A stretch of 34,540 nt of DNA from the NCBI GenBank assembly GCA_927441425.1, contig CAKMKG010000042.1, positions 1 through 34,540 of the forward strand, read 5' to 3'. This document shows positions 7,621 to 15,552 of this stretch, in pieces (position 1 is the stretch's first letter; each line of letters opens with the position of its first letter). The notes beneath the pieces were generated by a model. The model was not told where the DNA came from. It searched no databases and saw only the letters and a list, made by a program, of their open reading frames with translations. The translations under genes were made by a program, and so were the position numbers. This DNA comes from an uncultured Bacillota bacterium. GTDB taxonomy: Bacteria > Bacillota > Clostridia > Peptostreptococcales > Anaerovoracaceae.

Positions 7621-8553
7621 ATGACTGCATTATTAGAAAAGATGCTTCCCGTTCTCATAATCCTTGCGATCGGTTGGATTCTCCGAAAGCGGAGTATTAT
7701 ATCAAGCAACGCCATGAATGAATTTAAAAATATCATCGTGAATGTTGCTCTGCCCTGTCTTCTGTTTTTATCCTTTGCGGGCACCGCACTTGAAGCGAAA
7801 TATATTATCATCGTTGTTTTGGTCTTTGCAATGTGTCTCGCACTGTATGCCGTAGGATTTCTCTTGCGGAGTAAACTTCCCGGGACGTTTGGTTCCATCT
7901 TCACGCCATGGTTTATGGGTGGATTTGAATTTGGAATGCTCGGCATCGGCCTTTTCGCTGCGCTTTTTGGTTCTGAAAATTTGCCTTTGATCATGCTCAT
8001 CGGACTCGGCCATGAATTCTTTGCTTGGTTTGTTGCGATTCCATACGTACAATTTAAAACCAGCGGACGGTTCAATTTGATCGAAACTTTGGGTAGATTC
8101 ATTCGGACTCCAATCATGCTGGGAATTTTCGGAGGTTTATTGATCAATATAACAGGGCTCTACGATGTGCTGCTGACCTATTTCTGGGGTAGGTCCGCAA
8201 TCAGTGCAATGACCACAATTTCCAATGTCGGTGTTCCGTTGATTTTGATGATCGTCGGATATTCTTTGATGATCGAAAAAGAGAACGCCAAAAAAATCGC
8301 GCTGCATATCGTCGCCAGATTGATACCGGTTCTGGCCATTGGAACCATCGTTGCCCTTCTGATCCGGCAGCTCGTCGGAGAGGTGGACCCTCTTTTCAAT
8401 ATCGCTTTTTATGCCTTTCTGATATTACCGCCTTCTTATCTTATGCCGGTTATTGTCAAGGATGATGAGTCGGAGCGGCATTTCTTAAGTCAAGCAGTGG
8501 TATACTATACCCTCGTTTCTTTCGCCGGGTATATCGTATTGATGCTGATCTGA
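7621..8553 (+). CDS. AEC-family (auxin efflux carrier-like) transporter
   Basis: Integral membrane carrier of 310 residues with about ten hydrophobic segments. The N-terminal half (LPVLIILAIGWILRKR, NEFKNIIVNVALPCLLFLSF) and the C-terminal half (TTISNVGVPLILMIVGYSL) show the inverted-repeat organisation of the AEC/bile-acid fold, with a proline after the crossing helix in each half. Bacterial members move malate and other organic anions or act as exporters; the substrate here is unknown. AAAGG lies 9 nt before the ATG. It is a single gene flanked by its own promoter and terminator. Confidence 0.85.
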   Translation: MTALLEKMLPVLIILAIGWILRKRSIISSNAMNEFKNIIVNVALPCLLFLSFAGTALEAKYIIIVVLVFAMCLALYAVGFLLRSKLPGTFGSIFTPWFMGGFEFGMLGIGLFAALFGSENLPLIMLIGLGHEFFAWFVAIPYVQFKTSGRFNLIETLGRFIRTPIMLGIFGGLLINITGLYDVLLTYFWGRSAISAMTTISNVGVPLILMIVGYSLMIEKENAKKIALHIVARLIPVLAIGTIVALLIRQLVGEVDPLFNIAFYAFLILPPSYLMPVIVKDDESERHFLSQAVVYYTLVSFAGYIVLMLI

Positions 8554-8577
8554 GATAATCCACCACATAAACAATCA

Positions 8578-8619
8578 AAGGTATGATTCCGGTTTTTATA
8601 CCGCATCATACCTTTTTTA
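8578..8619 (+). terminator. Terminator of the AEC carrier gene
   Basis: AAGGTATGAT (8578-8587) pairs with ATCATACCTT (8605-8614) and runs into TTTT. It sits between converging genes and could also stop minus-strand transcription from the ComFB gene. Confidence 0.75.
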
Positions 8620-8668
8620 TACCCATATTCTATATGTACTATTTCTCGTCGTTATCTTCCGTGCTTCG

Positions 8669-9049
8669 CTATTTGGCGTCTTCATCCTCGTGGTTTGGAG
8701 CATCTTTCACGGTCATGCACGCTCTCATCAATGCAATTTCAACATCTGTCTCAAATTGCTTTTTATAGCTGTTCAACTGAATATATTGCTTGCCTGCATG
8801 GGACGTAACATATTTTGTGGGCAGTGAGTTCAGGGCGATCGCCAATACATCGCAAGCACACTTGGAACAGGTACACATCTCCATCCGATCCATCATGTCC
8901 GCAACTTTTTCATTCGCAATTATCTCCACAACATTGAATACGTTTCGCCTCCGATCGATCAAGGCATCTCTTGCTCTTTCCTGATGAGGTGTCAGCTTAA
9001 TCGAAGCAGTACTGGTACTTCCGTCTTCTCTTTTGTTTTTCTCCGTCAT
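8669..9049 (-). CDS. ComFB-domain protein
   Basis: Small cytoplasmic protein of 126 residues with a late-competence ComFB domain. The core reads NVVEIIANEKVADMMDRM, then the cysteine cluster C59-C61-C64-C66 (CTCSKCAC), then DVLAIALNSLPTKYVTS and dispersed tail residues DVEIALMRACMTV. ComFB domains occur in competence operons and, in cyanobacteria, have been reported as cyclic-di-GMP receptors. There is no comFA/comFC neighbour here, so a competence role is not supported and a second-messenger role is possible. AGGTGG precedes the ATG by 7 nt. The cysteine cluster could bind a metal. Domain call is good; function unknown. Confidence 0.82.
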   Translation of the reverse strand: MTEKNKREDGSTSTASIKLTPHQERARDALIDRRRNVFNVVEIIANEKVADMMDRMEMCTCSKCACDVLAIALNSLPTKYVTSHAGKQYIQLNSYKKQFETDVEIALMRACMTVKDAPNHEDEDAK

Positions 9050-9151
9050 TTTTTCACCACCTATCCAATCCTCCCATTTTTCTACGTTATCCTCTAAAAT
9101 TAATTCAGCATAATCGACGATCAGTAAAATTTAGGGTCATTCTTCTCTTTG

Positions 9152-9180
9152 ATTATATTCGATTATTGAAATAAATACAA
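9152..9180 (-). promoter_or_regulatory. Promoter of the ComFB gene
   Basis: Minus-strand TTGTAT (9180-9175), 17-base spacer, TATAAT (9157-9152). The leader to the ATG at 9049 is about 95 nt. Confidence 0.6.
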
Positions 9181-9209
9181 TCCATACCTGCCAAATCATC
9201 AAATTTGAT

Positions 9210-10037
9210 CTATAATCCCTCTCCCATCTTGATGATGTCGGAGAGGATTTTTATTTCCTTTTTCTCCGAGGAGGTGTATTCCAGCAGGCTCAAGCCGACG
9301 ACATGAAATCTGCGCGTTAGCTGTGCCAGTAATTCCGATAATTGTTCGGTTTTCAGACCGCCGGGGGCAGGCACCATGACATAGGGAAACTCGTCGCAAT
9401 CCAGAACGTCAAGATCGATATGGATGTAAATGTTATTTGAGCCTTTTGACTCAATTGTGCTGATGACACCCTCCAAGCTGAACTCATCCGGCCCAATCAC
9501 AGTAATGTTGCTTTGCTCTATGTAATTCTGCTCCGGTACATCCAGATCCCGCTGCCCGATCATGACCAGTTGGGAAGGAGATAGCTTCGAAAACGCCGTG
9601 TCCACCATTTGACGGTTTCCGTCCCCCAGTAGGGTCCGCAGGGGCATCCCGTGAAAGCATTTACTTGGCGAGGATTCCGGCGTATTCAGGTCTCCATGGG
9701 CATCAATCCAGACTACGGTTAGGTCCCCGTCGAATAGATCGTTTAAATACGATACAGTTACAATTTCAACATCACAGCCTCCGCCTACCGTGAAAATACT
9801 GCTCGGCTTCCCTGTAGCAATGATCGCTTTGGCCTGCTTCAATTGCAGAAGAATATCCCGATATCCAAGGATGTCGTTTTCGATTTCCGTGTTTTCCTCT
9901 TCACTGACAGGCACTGCAATATAATCCTGCATATTAATATATTGATCTCTGATTTCCCGTGCTCCATCCAGCAATTCTTCCGTTCTGCCCGCTCCCTGCC
10001 ATTGAGGGAAAAATAAATTTATATGCTTCGCTTTCAT
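9210..10037 (-). CDS. Arginase/agmatinase-fold protein with altered metal site
   Basis: Ureohydrolase-fold protein of 275 residues; relatives hydrolyse arginine, agmatine or formiminoglutamate with two manganese ions. Conserved parts are DAHGD at 112-116, FHGMPL (H129), IDLDVLD with D208 and D210, and SLLEYTS near the C-terminus. The first metal motif, normally GGDH, reads GGGCD at 85-89, so the usual His ligand is replaced by Cys. This may mean one altered metal site, a different substrate or a non-enzymatic role. AAGGG lies upstream of the ATG at 10037. It ends 160 bp before the ComFB gene and does not share an obvious operon with the argA-like gene. Fold is certain; the reaction is not. 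Confidence 0.82.
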   Translation of the reverse strand: MKAKHINLFFPQWQGAGRTEELLDGAREIRDQYINMQDYIAVPVSEEENTEIENDILGYRDILLQLKQAKAIIATGKPSSIFTVGGGCDVEIVTVSYLNDLFDGDLTVVWIDAHGDLNTPESSPSKCFHGMPLRTLLGDGNRQMVDTAFSKLSPSQLVMIGQRDLDVPEQNYIEQSNITVIGPDEFSLEGVISTIESKGSNNIYIHIDLDVLDCDEFPYVMVPAPGGLKTEQLSELLAQLTRRFHVVGLSLLEYTSSEKKEIKILSDIIKMGEGL

Positions 10038-10168
10038 ACTGGTACCCTTTCTTTCTGTTTCATTTTTATGGGCTGACTTATGAATCCATACTTCATCTAT
10101 TATTGTTTGATTTCATTTTACTATATCTTGTTTCTTTTTTCCATCTTGTCTGGTATGAAAACGCAAAA

Positions 10169-10197
10169 CAGCCCCGTCGGCTTTTCCGACGAGGCTG
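10169..10197 (-). terminator. Terminator of the sugar ABC operon
   Basis: A 12-bp stem with one mismatch (CAGCC-CGTCGG with CCGACG-GGCTG) and a five-base loop. On the minus strand it is followed by TTTTGCGTTTT. It lies 35 bp past the permease stop. Confidence 0.82.
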
Positions 10198-10231
10198 CTT
10201 CTTCGTTACACATATATCATAGAGGAAGTGA

Positions 10232-11413
10232 TTATACTGCCTTTGCCGCTGTTCTGCGCGTTGCTACGTCGAAGATGACTGCCAATACAAGGACGGCGCC
10301 TCTGATGATGTATTGATAATAGATACCGGTGCCCATTAGGTTCATCCCGCTGACAAGTGAGGACATAACCAGTGCCCCGATCAGGGATCCTGTGACCTTG
10401 CCGACGCCCCCTGCGGCGGATACGCCGCCCACATAGGCAGCAGCGATGGCATCCAGCTCAAACAGGGTTCCCGCAGTTGTCGTCGCCGACTGGAGACGGG
10501 AAGCGAATAGAACGCCGGATAGTGCCGACAGCATGCCCATGGAACAGAACACCCATACCGTGATCTTTGTAACATTGACGCCGCTCAGTTTGGCCGCCTC
10601 AGGGTTGCCTCCCAATGCATAGATATGTCTTCCCAGAATGGTCTTGGTCGCGATAAAATGATAAACGAACGCTGTGACGGCTACAATGACAATGGTCCAG
10701 GATAGTCCGTTATATCCTGCAAGGATCCATGTAATATAGGCCATGATTGCAGAAATAAAAACTAATTTTAATATAAATATATTCATGGAGATCACTTCAA
10801 AATTGTACTTCTGCTTCACTGTTCTTCCGCGAAATTCACTCCAGACAAAAATCGCGATCCCGATTACTCCCAATATGACGGTTAGCAAATGAAACCCAAC
10901 ATCTGCAATGTCAGGTATGAAGCCGTTTCCGATGGCGTTAAAGGTCGGATTGTTAATCACGATGGTACCTGTCTCTTCCGTTACCCATAAAATCAAGCCT
11001 CTGAAAATCAACCATCCCGCAAGTGTAACGACAAAGGCTGGAATATTCAGCTTTGCAACAAGTAAACCGTTGATACATCCGATGAGGATACCAAATATCA
11101 TGACTGCAGGTATGGCAATCCAGACAGACCATCCCCATTGCATCATCATGATTGCACAAATCGCTCCCATGAATCCGGACAGGAATCCTACGGACAAGTC
11201 GATATGGCGGATTACGATGACCAGCGTCATACCAATGGCCAAAACCGCAATATATCCGGTCATATTAATTAAATTGCTGATGTTTCTTGATGAAATAAAC
11301 AGACCGTCGGTTGTAATCGTGAAGATAATCATAATGACCGCTAACGCGATGTACATGCCATACTCTCGTACATTTTGCCTCATCAGTGTTTTTGCTTCTT
11401 TAATAAAACTCAT
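10232..11413 (-). CDS. mmsB: Sugar ABC transporter permease, MmsB/XylH type
   Basis: Membrane subunit of a monosaccharide importer, 393 residues with about ten hydrophobic segments. NMTGYIAVLAIGMTLVIVIR, HIDLSVGFLSGFMGAICA, CINGLLVAKLNIPAFVVTLA and AAYVGGVSAAGGVGKVTGSL are typical of the ribose/xylose permease family, and the loop ILWVTEETGTIVINNPTFNA matches the multiple-monosaccharide/xylose branch. It follows the ATPase by 11 bp and is the last gene before a terminator. A single permease implies a homodimer. Xylose or a related pentose/hexose is the expected cargo given the upstream XylFII-like sensor; this is inference. Confidence 0.88.
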   Translation of the reverse strand: MSFIKEAKTLMRQNVREYGMYIALAVIMIIFTITTDGLFISSRNISNLINMTGYIAVLAIGMTLVIVIRHIDLSVGFLSGFMGAICAIMMMQWGWSVWIAIPAVMIFGILIGCINGLLVAKLNIPAFVVTLAGWLIFRGLILWVTEETGTIVINNPTFNAIGNGFIPDIADVGFHLLTVILGVIGIAIFVWSEFRGRTVKQKYNFEVISMNIFILKLVFISAIMAYITWILAGYNGLSWTIVIVAVTAFVYHFIATKTILGRHIYALGGNPEAAKLSGVNVTKITVWVFCSMGMLSALSGVLFASRLQSATTTAGTLFELDAIAAAYVGGVSAAGGVGKVTGSLIGALVMSSLVSGMNLMGTGIYYQYIIRGAVLVLAVIFDVATRRTAAKAV

Positions 11414-11424
11414 GGTACCTCCTC

Positions 11425-12945
11425 CTAATTCGTTGCCATTGCCATAATCTTTTCCTGGGTGGCCTCTTCTATTGGTAATTCTCCGGCAATCCTGCCTTCC
11501 GATACCACATAGACTCTGTCACTCATTCCCAGAATCTCAGGTAACTCGGATGAAATCATAATGATGCTCATACCCTGTTTGATGAGATCGTTCATGATGG
11601 TATAAATCTCATACTTGGCTCCAACATCAATTCCTCGGGTAGGCTCATCCAGAATTAGTATTTTCGGTTTTGCAAACAGCCATTTTCCGACAGATACCTT
11701 TTGTTGATTGCCCCCGCTTAAATTGCCTACTGTCTGGGCAATGCTCGGCGTTTTGATATTGAGACTTTGCCGGTAATCATTCCCGATGTTGATTTCTTCA
11801 TTTTGATTGATGACACCGTTCTTCGCGATTTCTTTTAAATTTGATATGGAAATATTCTGTTTAACATCCTGAATTAGGATCAGACCGTTTCCTTTTCTGT
11901 CTTCCGTGACATACGCGATACCGGCCTTGATCGCATCACTCGTATTATTGAACTGCTTCTTTTGTCCATCTATGAATAATTCGCCTTTCAGCCGATAGCC
12001 GGCCGGGTTGCCAAAAATGCTCTGGGCCAATTCCGTACGGCCTGCGCCCATTAGTCCAGCAATACCAACGATTTCTCCCTTTTTCACGTTTAAGCTGACG
12101 TCCTTTATAATTTCTCTTCCCTGGGCAGGATCATAGCCGCTCCAGTTTTTCAGCTCCAGTACAGTTTCTTCCGCCGGCTTAAAATCTCTTCCGGGATAGA
12201 TGTTGTCAATTTCACGACCGACCATACACTTTATGATCGTATTTTCTGTGATTTCTCCATTTTTTGCAGACAGAGAGCAGATTGTCTTTCCATCCCGCAG
12301 AATCGTAACCGTATCGGCAATGGAAATGACTTCCTTCAATTTATGGGAAATCATGATGGATGTGATTCCCTGGGTTTTTAATTCTTTCAGTAGCAACAGC
12401 AGGTTTTCACTGTCATTTTCATTCAGCGCAGAGGTAGGTTCATCTAAAATCAGAAGTTTTACATCCTTGCTCAAGGCTTTGGCAATCTCAATCAGCTGCT
12501 GCTTCCCGACGCCCAAATTTCTGATTAGTTCTGCGGGGTTGACATTCAATTTGACCTTTTTCAACATTTTCGTGGACCGAACGATGGTTTCATTCCAATC
12601 AATAATGGCCCCTTTTTTGATTTCATGCCCTAAAAAAATATTTTCGTACACAGCCATGTCGGGAATCAATGCCAATTCCTGATAGATAATGGCGATCCCT
12701 GCTTTTTCACTGTCTCGTACGGATGTGTATTTCTGTGTCTCTTCGTTTAAAACGATGTCTCCTTGATACGCCCCATGGGGATAAACACCGCTGAGCACCT
12801 TCATCAGGGTGGACTTCCCTGCGCCGTTTTCTCCGACGAGGCAGTGAATTTCCCCTTCTTCTACTTTAAAGTTGACATCATTTAATGCTTTCACCCCGGG
12901 GAATTCTTTTGTAATATGATTCATTTCCAGTATGTATTTGGCCAT
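11425..12945 (-). CDS. mmsA: Sugar ABC transporter ATP-binding protein, MmsA/XylG type
   Basis: Tandem ATPase of about 506 residues energising monosaccharide uptake. The first domain has Walker A GENGAGKST at 38-46, the YQELALIP Q-loop and LGVGKQQLIEIAKAL. The second has the family's degenerate Walker A (GLMGAGRTE), TEDRKGNGL and LSGGNQQKVSVGKWL with ILDEPTRGIDVGAK. The segment VYPHGAYQGDI is typical of the MmsA/XylG branch. ATG at 12945 is preferred, about 11 nt after AAGGAG; the longer frame opens with TTG at 12978. A hairpin lies between this gene and the upstream binding protein. Part of the operon that ends at the terminator near 10180. Confidence 0.88.
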   Translation of the reverse strand: MAKYILEMNHITKEFPGVKALNDVNFKVEEGEIHCLVGENGAGKSTLMKVLSGVYPHGAYQGDIVLNEETQKYTSVRDSEKAGIAIIYQELALIPDMAVYENIFLGHEIKKGAIIDWNETIVRSTKMLKKVKLNVNPAELIRNLGVGKQQLIEIAKALSKDVKLLILDEPTSALNENDSENLLLLLKELKTQGITSIMISHKLKEVISIADTVTILRDGKTICSLSAKNGEITENTIIKCMVGREIDNIYPGRDFKPAEETVLELKNWSGYDPAQGREIIKDVSLNVKKGEIVGIAGLMGAGRTELAQSIFGNPAGYRLKGELFIDGQKKQFNNTSDAIKAGIAYVTEDRKGNGLILIQDVKQNISISNLKEIAKNGVINQNEEINIGNDYRQSLNIKTPSIAQTVGNLSGGNQQKVSVGKWLFAKPKILILDEPTRGIDVGAKYEIYTIMNDLIKQGMSIIMISSELPEILGMSDRVYVVSEGRIAGELPIEEATQEKIMAMATN

Positions 12946-12989
12946 GGCAGCTAACGCTCCTTTTTTAACACCTAACAAAGAAGAATAGT

Positions 12990-13021
12990 GGAATAGTGAC
13001 GGATCGCTCCATCACTATTCC
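12990..13021 (-). other. Intergenic hairpin between binding protein and ATPase
   Basis: GGAATAGTGA (12990-12999) pairs with TCACTATTCC (13012-13021), 10 bp with a 12-base loop, and no T run follows. Such hairpins after binding-protein genes often stabilise the upstream mRNA or reduce downstream expression, giving more binding protein than ATPase. That role is inferred. Confidence 0.6.
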
Positions 13022-13077
13022 GACCAATCTTATCATTGTGGGATTATAACGCTTTAGTTAAAAATTTCTTCTTCTCG

Positions 13078-14202
13078 TTATAAACCTGTAAATTCACCTG
13101 CTGTATAATAACCGGAATCGACCATAGCGGCTTTTACATTGGACTGATCCACTACTACAACTTCCGTCTGCTTCGCCTTTACATCAATGGCTCCATTGTT
13201 GTAAGAACCGGTTGTTGCAGGCGTGGAACCCTCCAGAAGAGAGACTGCCATATCAATGGAGTCTTTTACGAGGGTACGAACGTCTTTGAATACAGTCATG
13301 GACTGTTTGCCGTCGATTATGTACTGAACGGAAGCGATTTCAGCATCCTGTCCAGTCACGACATAGCTTGTTACTGCAGAGTCGGCTGCGAATGCATCTG
13401 CGATCGCTCTTGCGGTTCCATCATTTGGTGCAAGAATCGCTACGTCACCCTTCATAGCATCGTCTGCTGCAGTCAGGTGAGATTCTGCTTTGTTCTTGGC
13501 TTCATTGAAATCCCAGTTTGTTGTTACCTGGCCGATGATTTTGCTCATCTCGTCACGAGTCAGTGTCGCTTTGTCTTTTAATGCTTCTGCTTCGCTGGAG
13601 TTGGCGATGACGAAAGTTCCGTCAGCGATCTTAGGCTGTAATACGGTCCATGCGCCTTCAAAGAATAAGAAAGCGTTGTTGTCGGAGGCAGCTCCGGCAT
13701 AGAGGTATAAAGGTTCGCCTGCGCCTTTGGCGTTGTCGATCAGATACTGACCCTGTGCTGCACCAACAGCGATACTGTCAAATGTTACATAGTAATCAAC
13801 TGCATCTGTATCCGTAATCAGTCTGTCATAGGAGATTACGTTGATTCCTTCCGCTTTTGCTGCTTGAACCGCTGCGGCTGCAGCTGCTCCATCCTGCGGG
13901 CAGATGATCAAGGTCTTGATTCCTTTCGCAATCAAAGCATCAACATTCTCTTTTTCCTTTGCAGAGGAACCCTGGCTAAACAGGATTTCTACGGAATAGT
14001 CGGTGGATGCGAGTGCTTCCTGGAATCTGGTTTCATCTTGTACCCATCTTGGTTCATCCTTTGTAGGAAGTACGATGCCGATATCTACGGTTCCTGCAGC
14101 CTCTTCGCCTTCGTCGGAGCCACCGCCGCCGCATGCTGCAAACATAGATACAACAAGTGTCAATACAAGAGCAAGTACGAACAACTTTGAGAATCTTTTC
14201 AT
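13078..14202 (-). CDS. chvE: ChvE-like sugar-binding lipoprotein
   Basis: Lipid-anchored extracellular receptor for the downstream MmsA/MmsB transporter, 374 residues. The signal peptide ends at the lipobox FAAC (Cys24) followed by GGGG. Diagnostic segments are VLPTKDEPRWVQDE, ISYDRLITDTDAVDYYVTFD, SDNNAFLFFEGAWTVL, APNDGTARAI, VVTGQDAEIASVQYIIDGKQ, TVFKDVRTL and the end VDSGYYTAGEF. These match the ChvE/multiple-monosaccharide branch rather than ribose-binding proteins. The ribosome site AAGGAGGG is strong. It has its own promoter, so the transporter genes can be expressed separately from the sensor/regulator genes upstream. The sugar is not determined. Confidence 0.88.
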   Translation of the reverse strand: MKRFSKLFVLALVLTLVVSMFAACGGGGSDEGEEAAGTVDIGIVLPTKDEPRWVQDETRFQEALASTDYSVEILFSQGSSAKEKENVDALIAKGIKTLIICPQDGAAAAAAVQAAKAEGINVISYDRLITDTDAVDYYVTFDSIAVGAAQGQYLIDNAKGAGEPLYLYAGAASDNNAFLFFEGAWTVLQPKIADGTFVIANSSEAEALKDKATLTRDEMSKIIGQVTTNWDFNEAKNKAESHLTAADDAMKGDVAILAPNDGTARAIADAFAADSAVTSYVVTGQDAEIASVQYIIDGKQSMTVFKDVRTLVKDSIDMAVSLLEGSTPATTGSYNNGAIDVKAKQTEVVVVDQSNVKAAMVDSGYYTAGEFTGL

Positions 14203-14248
14203 TTATTACCCTCCTTCATTTAAAGACAATCCGTCTTTATTCGAGGTC

Positions 14249-14276
14249 AGTATAACACAGGCAAATCTGGACTTAA
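14249..14276 (-). promoter_or_regulatory. Promoter and leader hairpin of the chvE-like gene
   Basis: Minus-strand TTAAGT (14276-14271), 16-base spacer and TATACT (14254-14249) with an extended TGT. The -35 is poor, as expected for a promoter needing an activator such as YesN. In the leader, TAAAGAC/GTCTTTA (14221-14227, 14233-14239) forms a 7-bp hairpin just before the ribosome site. A consensus TTGACA near 14320 lacks a matching -10. Confidence 0.5.
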
Positions 14277-14351
14277 TTATCACGCATCTGCATAAAATTT
14301 GCGAATCGCCGTTTCCCTCTCTGTCAAGTTGAAATTTTTAAGGTTAATAAA

Positions 14352-14428
14352 GTGCTTACGAGCGGCTTACGCCGCTTCCGCTAGGGAACCCATGGTTCCC
14401 TTCGGCGCTCGCTGCGCGAGCTGAGCAC
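14352..14428. repeat. GC-rich multi-hairpin intergenic element
   Basis: About 77 bp of GC-rich sequence in an AT-richer gap. It contains three consecutive perfect hairpins: AGCGGC/GCCGCT (14361-14376), AGGGAACC/GGTTCCCT (14383-14401) and GCTCGC/GCGAGC (14407-14421), closed by an outer GTGCT/AGCAC pair (14352-14356, 14424-14428). The composition and symmetry resemble dispersed REP-like elements. It lies between the terminator of the sensor operon and the promoter of the transporter operon. It is not a tRNA: T-loop and anticodon features are absent. Whether it is repeated in the genome cannot be told here. Confidence 0.55.
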
Positions 14429-14441
14429 CCTCCTTAAGCAG

Positions 14442-14479
14442 AATCAGAAAAGGCCCTCATTGCGAGGGCCATTCTGATT
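14442..14479 (-). terminator. Terminator overlapping the xylF-like stop codon
   Basis: The inner stem GGCCCTC/GAGGGCC (14452-14458, 14464-14470), extended by AATCAGA/TCTGATT, is followed on the minus strand by TTTTCTG. The TGA stop at 14459-14457 lies inside the hairpin, so the last codons of the gene encode part of the terminator. Confidence 0.78.
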
Positions 14480-15530
14480 TCGGTATATTCATATAAACGT
14501 CTTCCATGCGGTGAAACTGATCCTTTATGATCGTATCCATCATATTGTCCTTGGTGACCAGAATCGGTTCGATTTTATAAAAGGGTACCTCATATCTTCC
14601 GTCGTTGATGGTGTCATTGGCTTGCACCAATCCGCCCTTCGCCAGCGTTACTGCAAACTCTGCACCTCTGGTCGCTTCGAGGTCTATGGGTTTGTAAATC
14701 GTAGCATACTGAGTTCCTTCCACAACACGCTGACAGCCATCCAGATCTGCATCATGTCCCACCACGGTTACCGATCCTACGAGACGTTTTTCCGTCAGTA
14801 CATGGATTGCCGCACTGGCGAGGGTGTCGTTGCCGGCAATGATGCTATCGATTTTCGTATTGGAGTCCACGGCCTTCTGGACATCAGCCAGCGCATTTTC
14901 ATAAAGCCAGTCCACAACCCAGGTTTCTCCCAGGAGCTGAATGGTTCCGTTTTTGATTCCCTCCTCCAGCACACTCATGTATCCGTCTCGGAACATCGCC
15001 GAGTTGTTGTCTGCTTCGGACCCGTTCAGCAACAGATAATTCCCGTGAGGGGCCTGGCTGACGGCTGCCTGTCCCATCAGTTCACCGACTTTGACATTGT
15101 CAAAGGAAATATAGAGATCTACATTTGCATTTTTTACAAGCCGATCGTAGGAAATCACCTTAACGCCCCGATCCTTTGCTTTTTTCACCATGGCCGCTGC
15201 GGAGACCGCATCATGGGGAATGAGCACCAGCACGTCGATTCCCTGATCAAGAAGGTACTGGACCTGCCGCTCCTGCTCCCTGCTATCACTATAAGCGATC
15301 TGTAAAATCACCTCCGCGCCCATTTCTTTGGCTTTTGCTACGAAGATGTCTCGATCCCGGAGCCACCGTTCATGCACCAGGGTGTCCATGGCAAATCCAA
15401 TCACAATTTTATCCTCTTCCGGCTGACTGGGTTCCATTCTTTCCGCCGGAGCCTCCCCGCAACCAGACAGCATACTGGCAGATAAAATCAACACCATCAT
15501 GATTTGAAGCAGTCTGCTTTTTCGGCACAT
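14457..15530 (-). CDS. xylF: XylF-like sugar-binding lipoprotein
   Basis: Second sugar-binding lipoprotein of the locus, 357 residues. The signal peptide ends at LSGC. The mature part follows the xylose-binding protein pattern: IGFAMDTLVHERWLRDRDIF, QVQYLLDQGIDVLVLIPHDA, KVISYDRLVKNANVDLYISF, LNGSEADNNSAMFRDGYMSV, ETWVVDWLYENALADVQ, IIAGNDTLASAAI and VVGHDADLDGCQRVVEGTQY. The ATG at 15530 is chosen because AGGAGG lies 8 nt upstream; another at 15536 is too close to it. It is the last gene of the sensor-kinase-regulator operon, 22 bp after the yesN-like gene. It could feed the downstream transporter or hand sugar to the anchored sensor. Ligand xylose is inferred. Confidence 0.85.
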   Translation of the reverse strand: MCRKSRLLQIMMVLILSASMLSGCGEAPAERMEPSQPEEDKIVIGFAMDTLVHERWLRDRDIFVAKAKEMGAEVILQIAYSDSREQERQVQYLLDQGIDVLVLIPHDAVSAAAMVKKAKDRGVKVISYDRLVKNANVDLYISFDNVKVGELMGQAAVSQAPHGNYLLLNGSEADNNSAMFRDGYMSVLEEGIKNGTIQLLGETWVVDWLYENALADVQKAVDSNTKIDSIIAGNDTLASAAIHVLTEKRLVGSVTVVGHDADLDGCQRVVEGTQYATIYKPIDLEATRGAEFAVTLAKGGLVQANDTINDGRYEVPFYKIEPILVTKDNMMDTIIKDQFHRMEDVYMNIPKSEWPSQ

Positions 15531-15552
15531 TTCCATTCCCTCCTTACTATCA

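Noticed and set aside
7581..8147. Minus-strand open frame across the AEC carrier gene
   Set aside because: Low-complexity basic translation antisense to a well-supported membrane protein gene.
9220..9260. Hairpin followed by T run on the plus strand
   Set aside because: It is inside the 3' end of the minus-strand arginase-fold gene and no plus-strand gene ends there.
14352..14428. Cloverleaf-like element as a tRNA
   Set aside because: No T-loop consensus, anticodon loop or acceptor stem of 7 bp; hairpins are 6-8 bp with 3-4 base loops.
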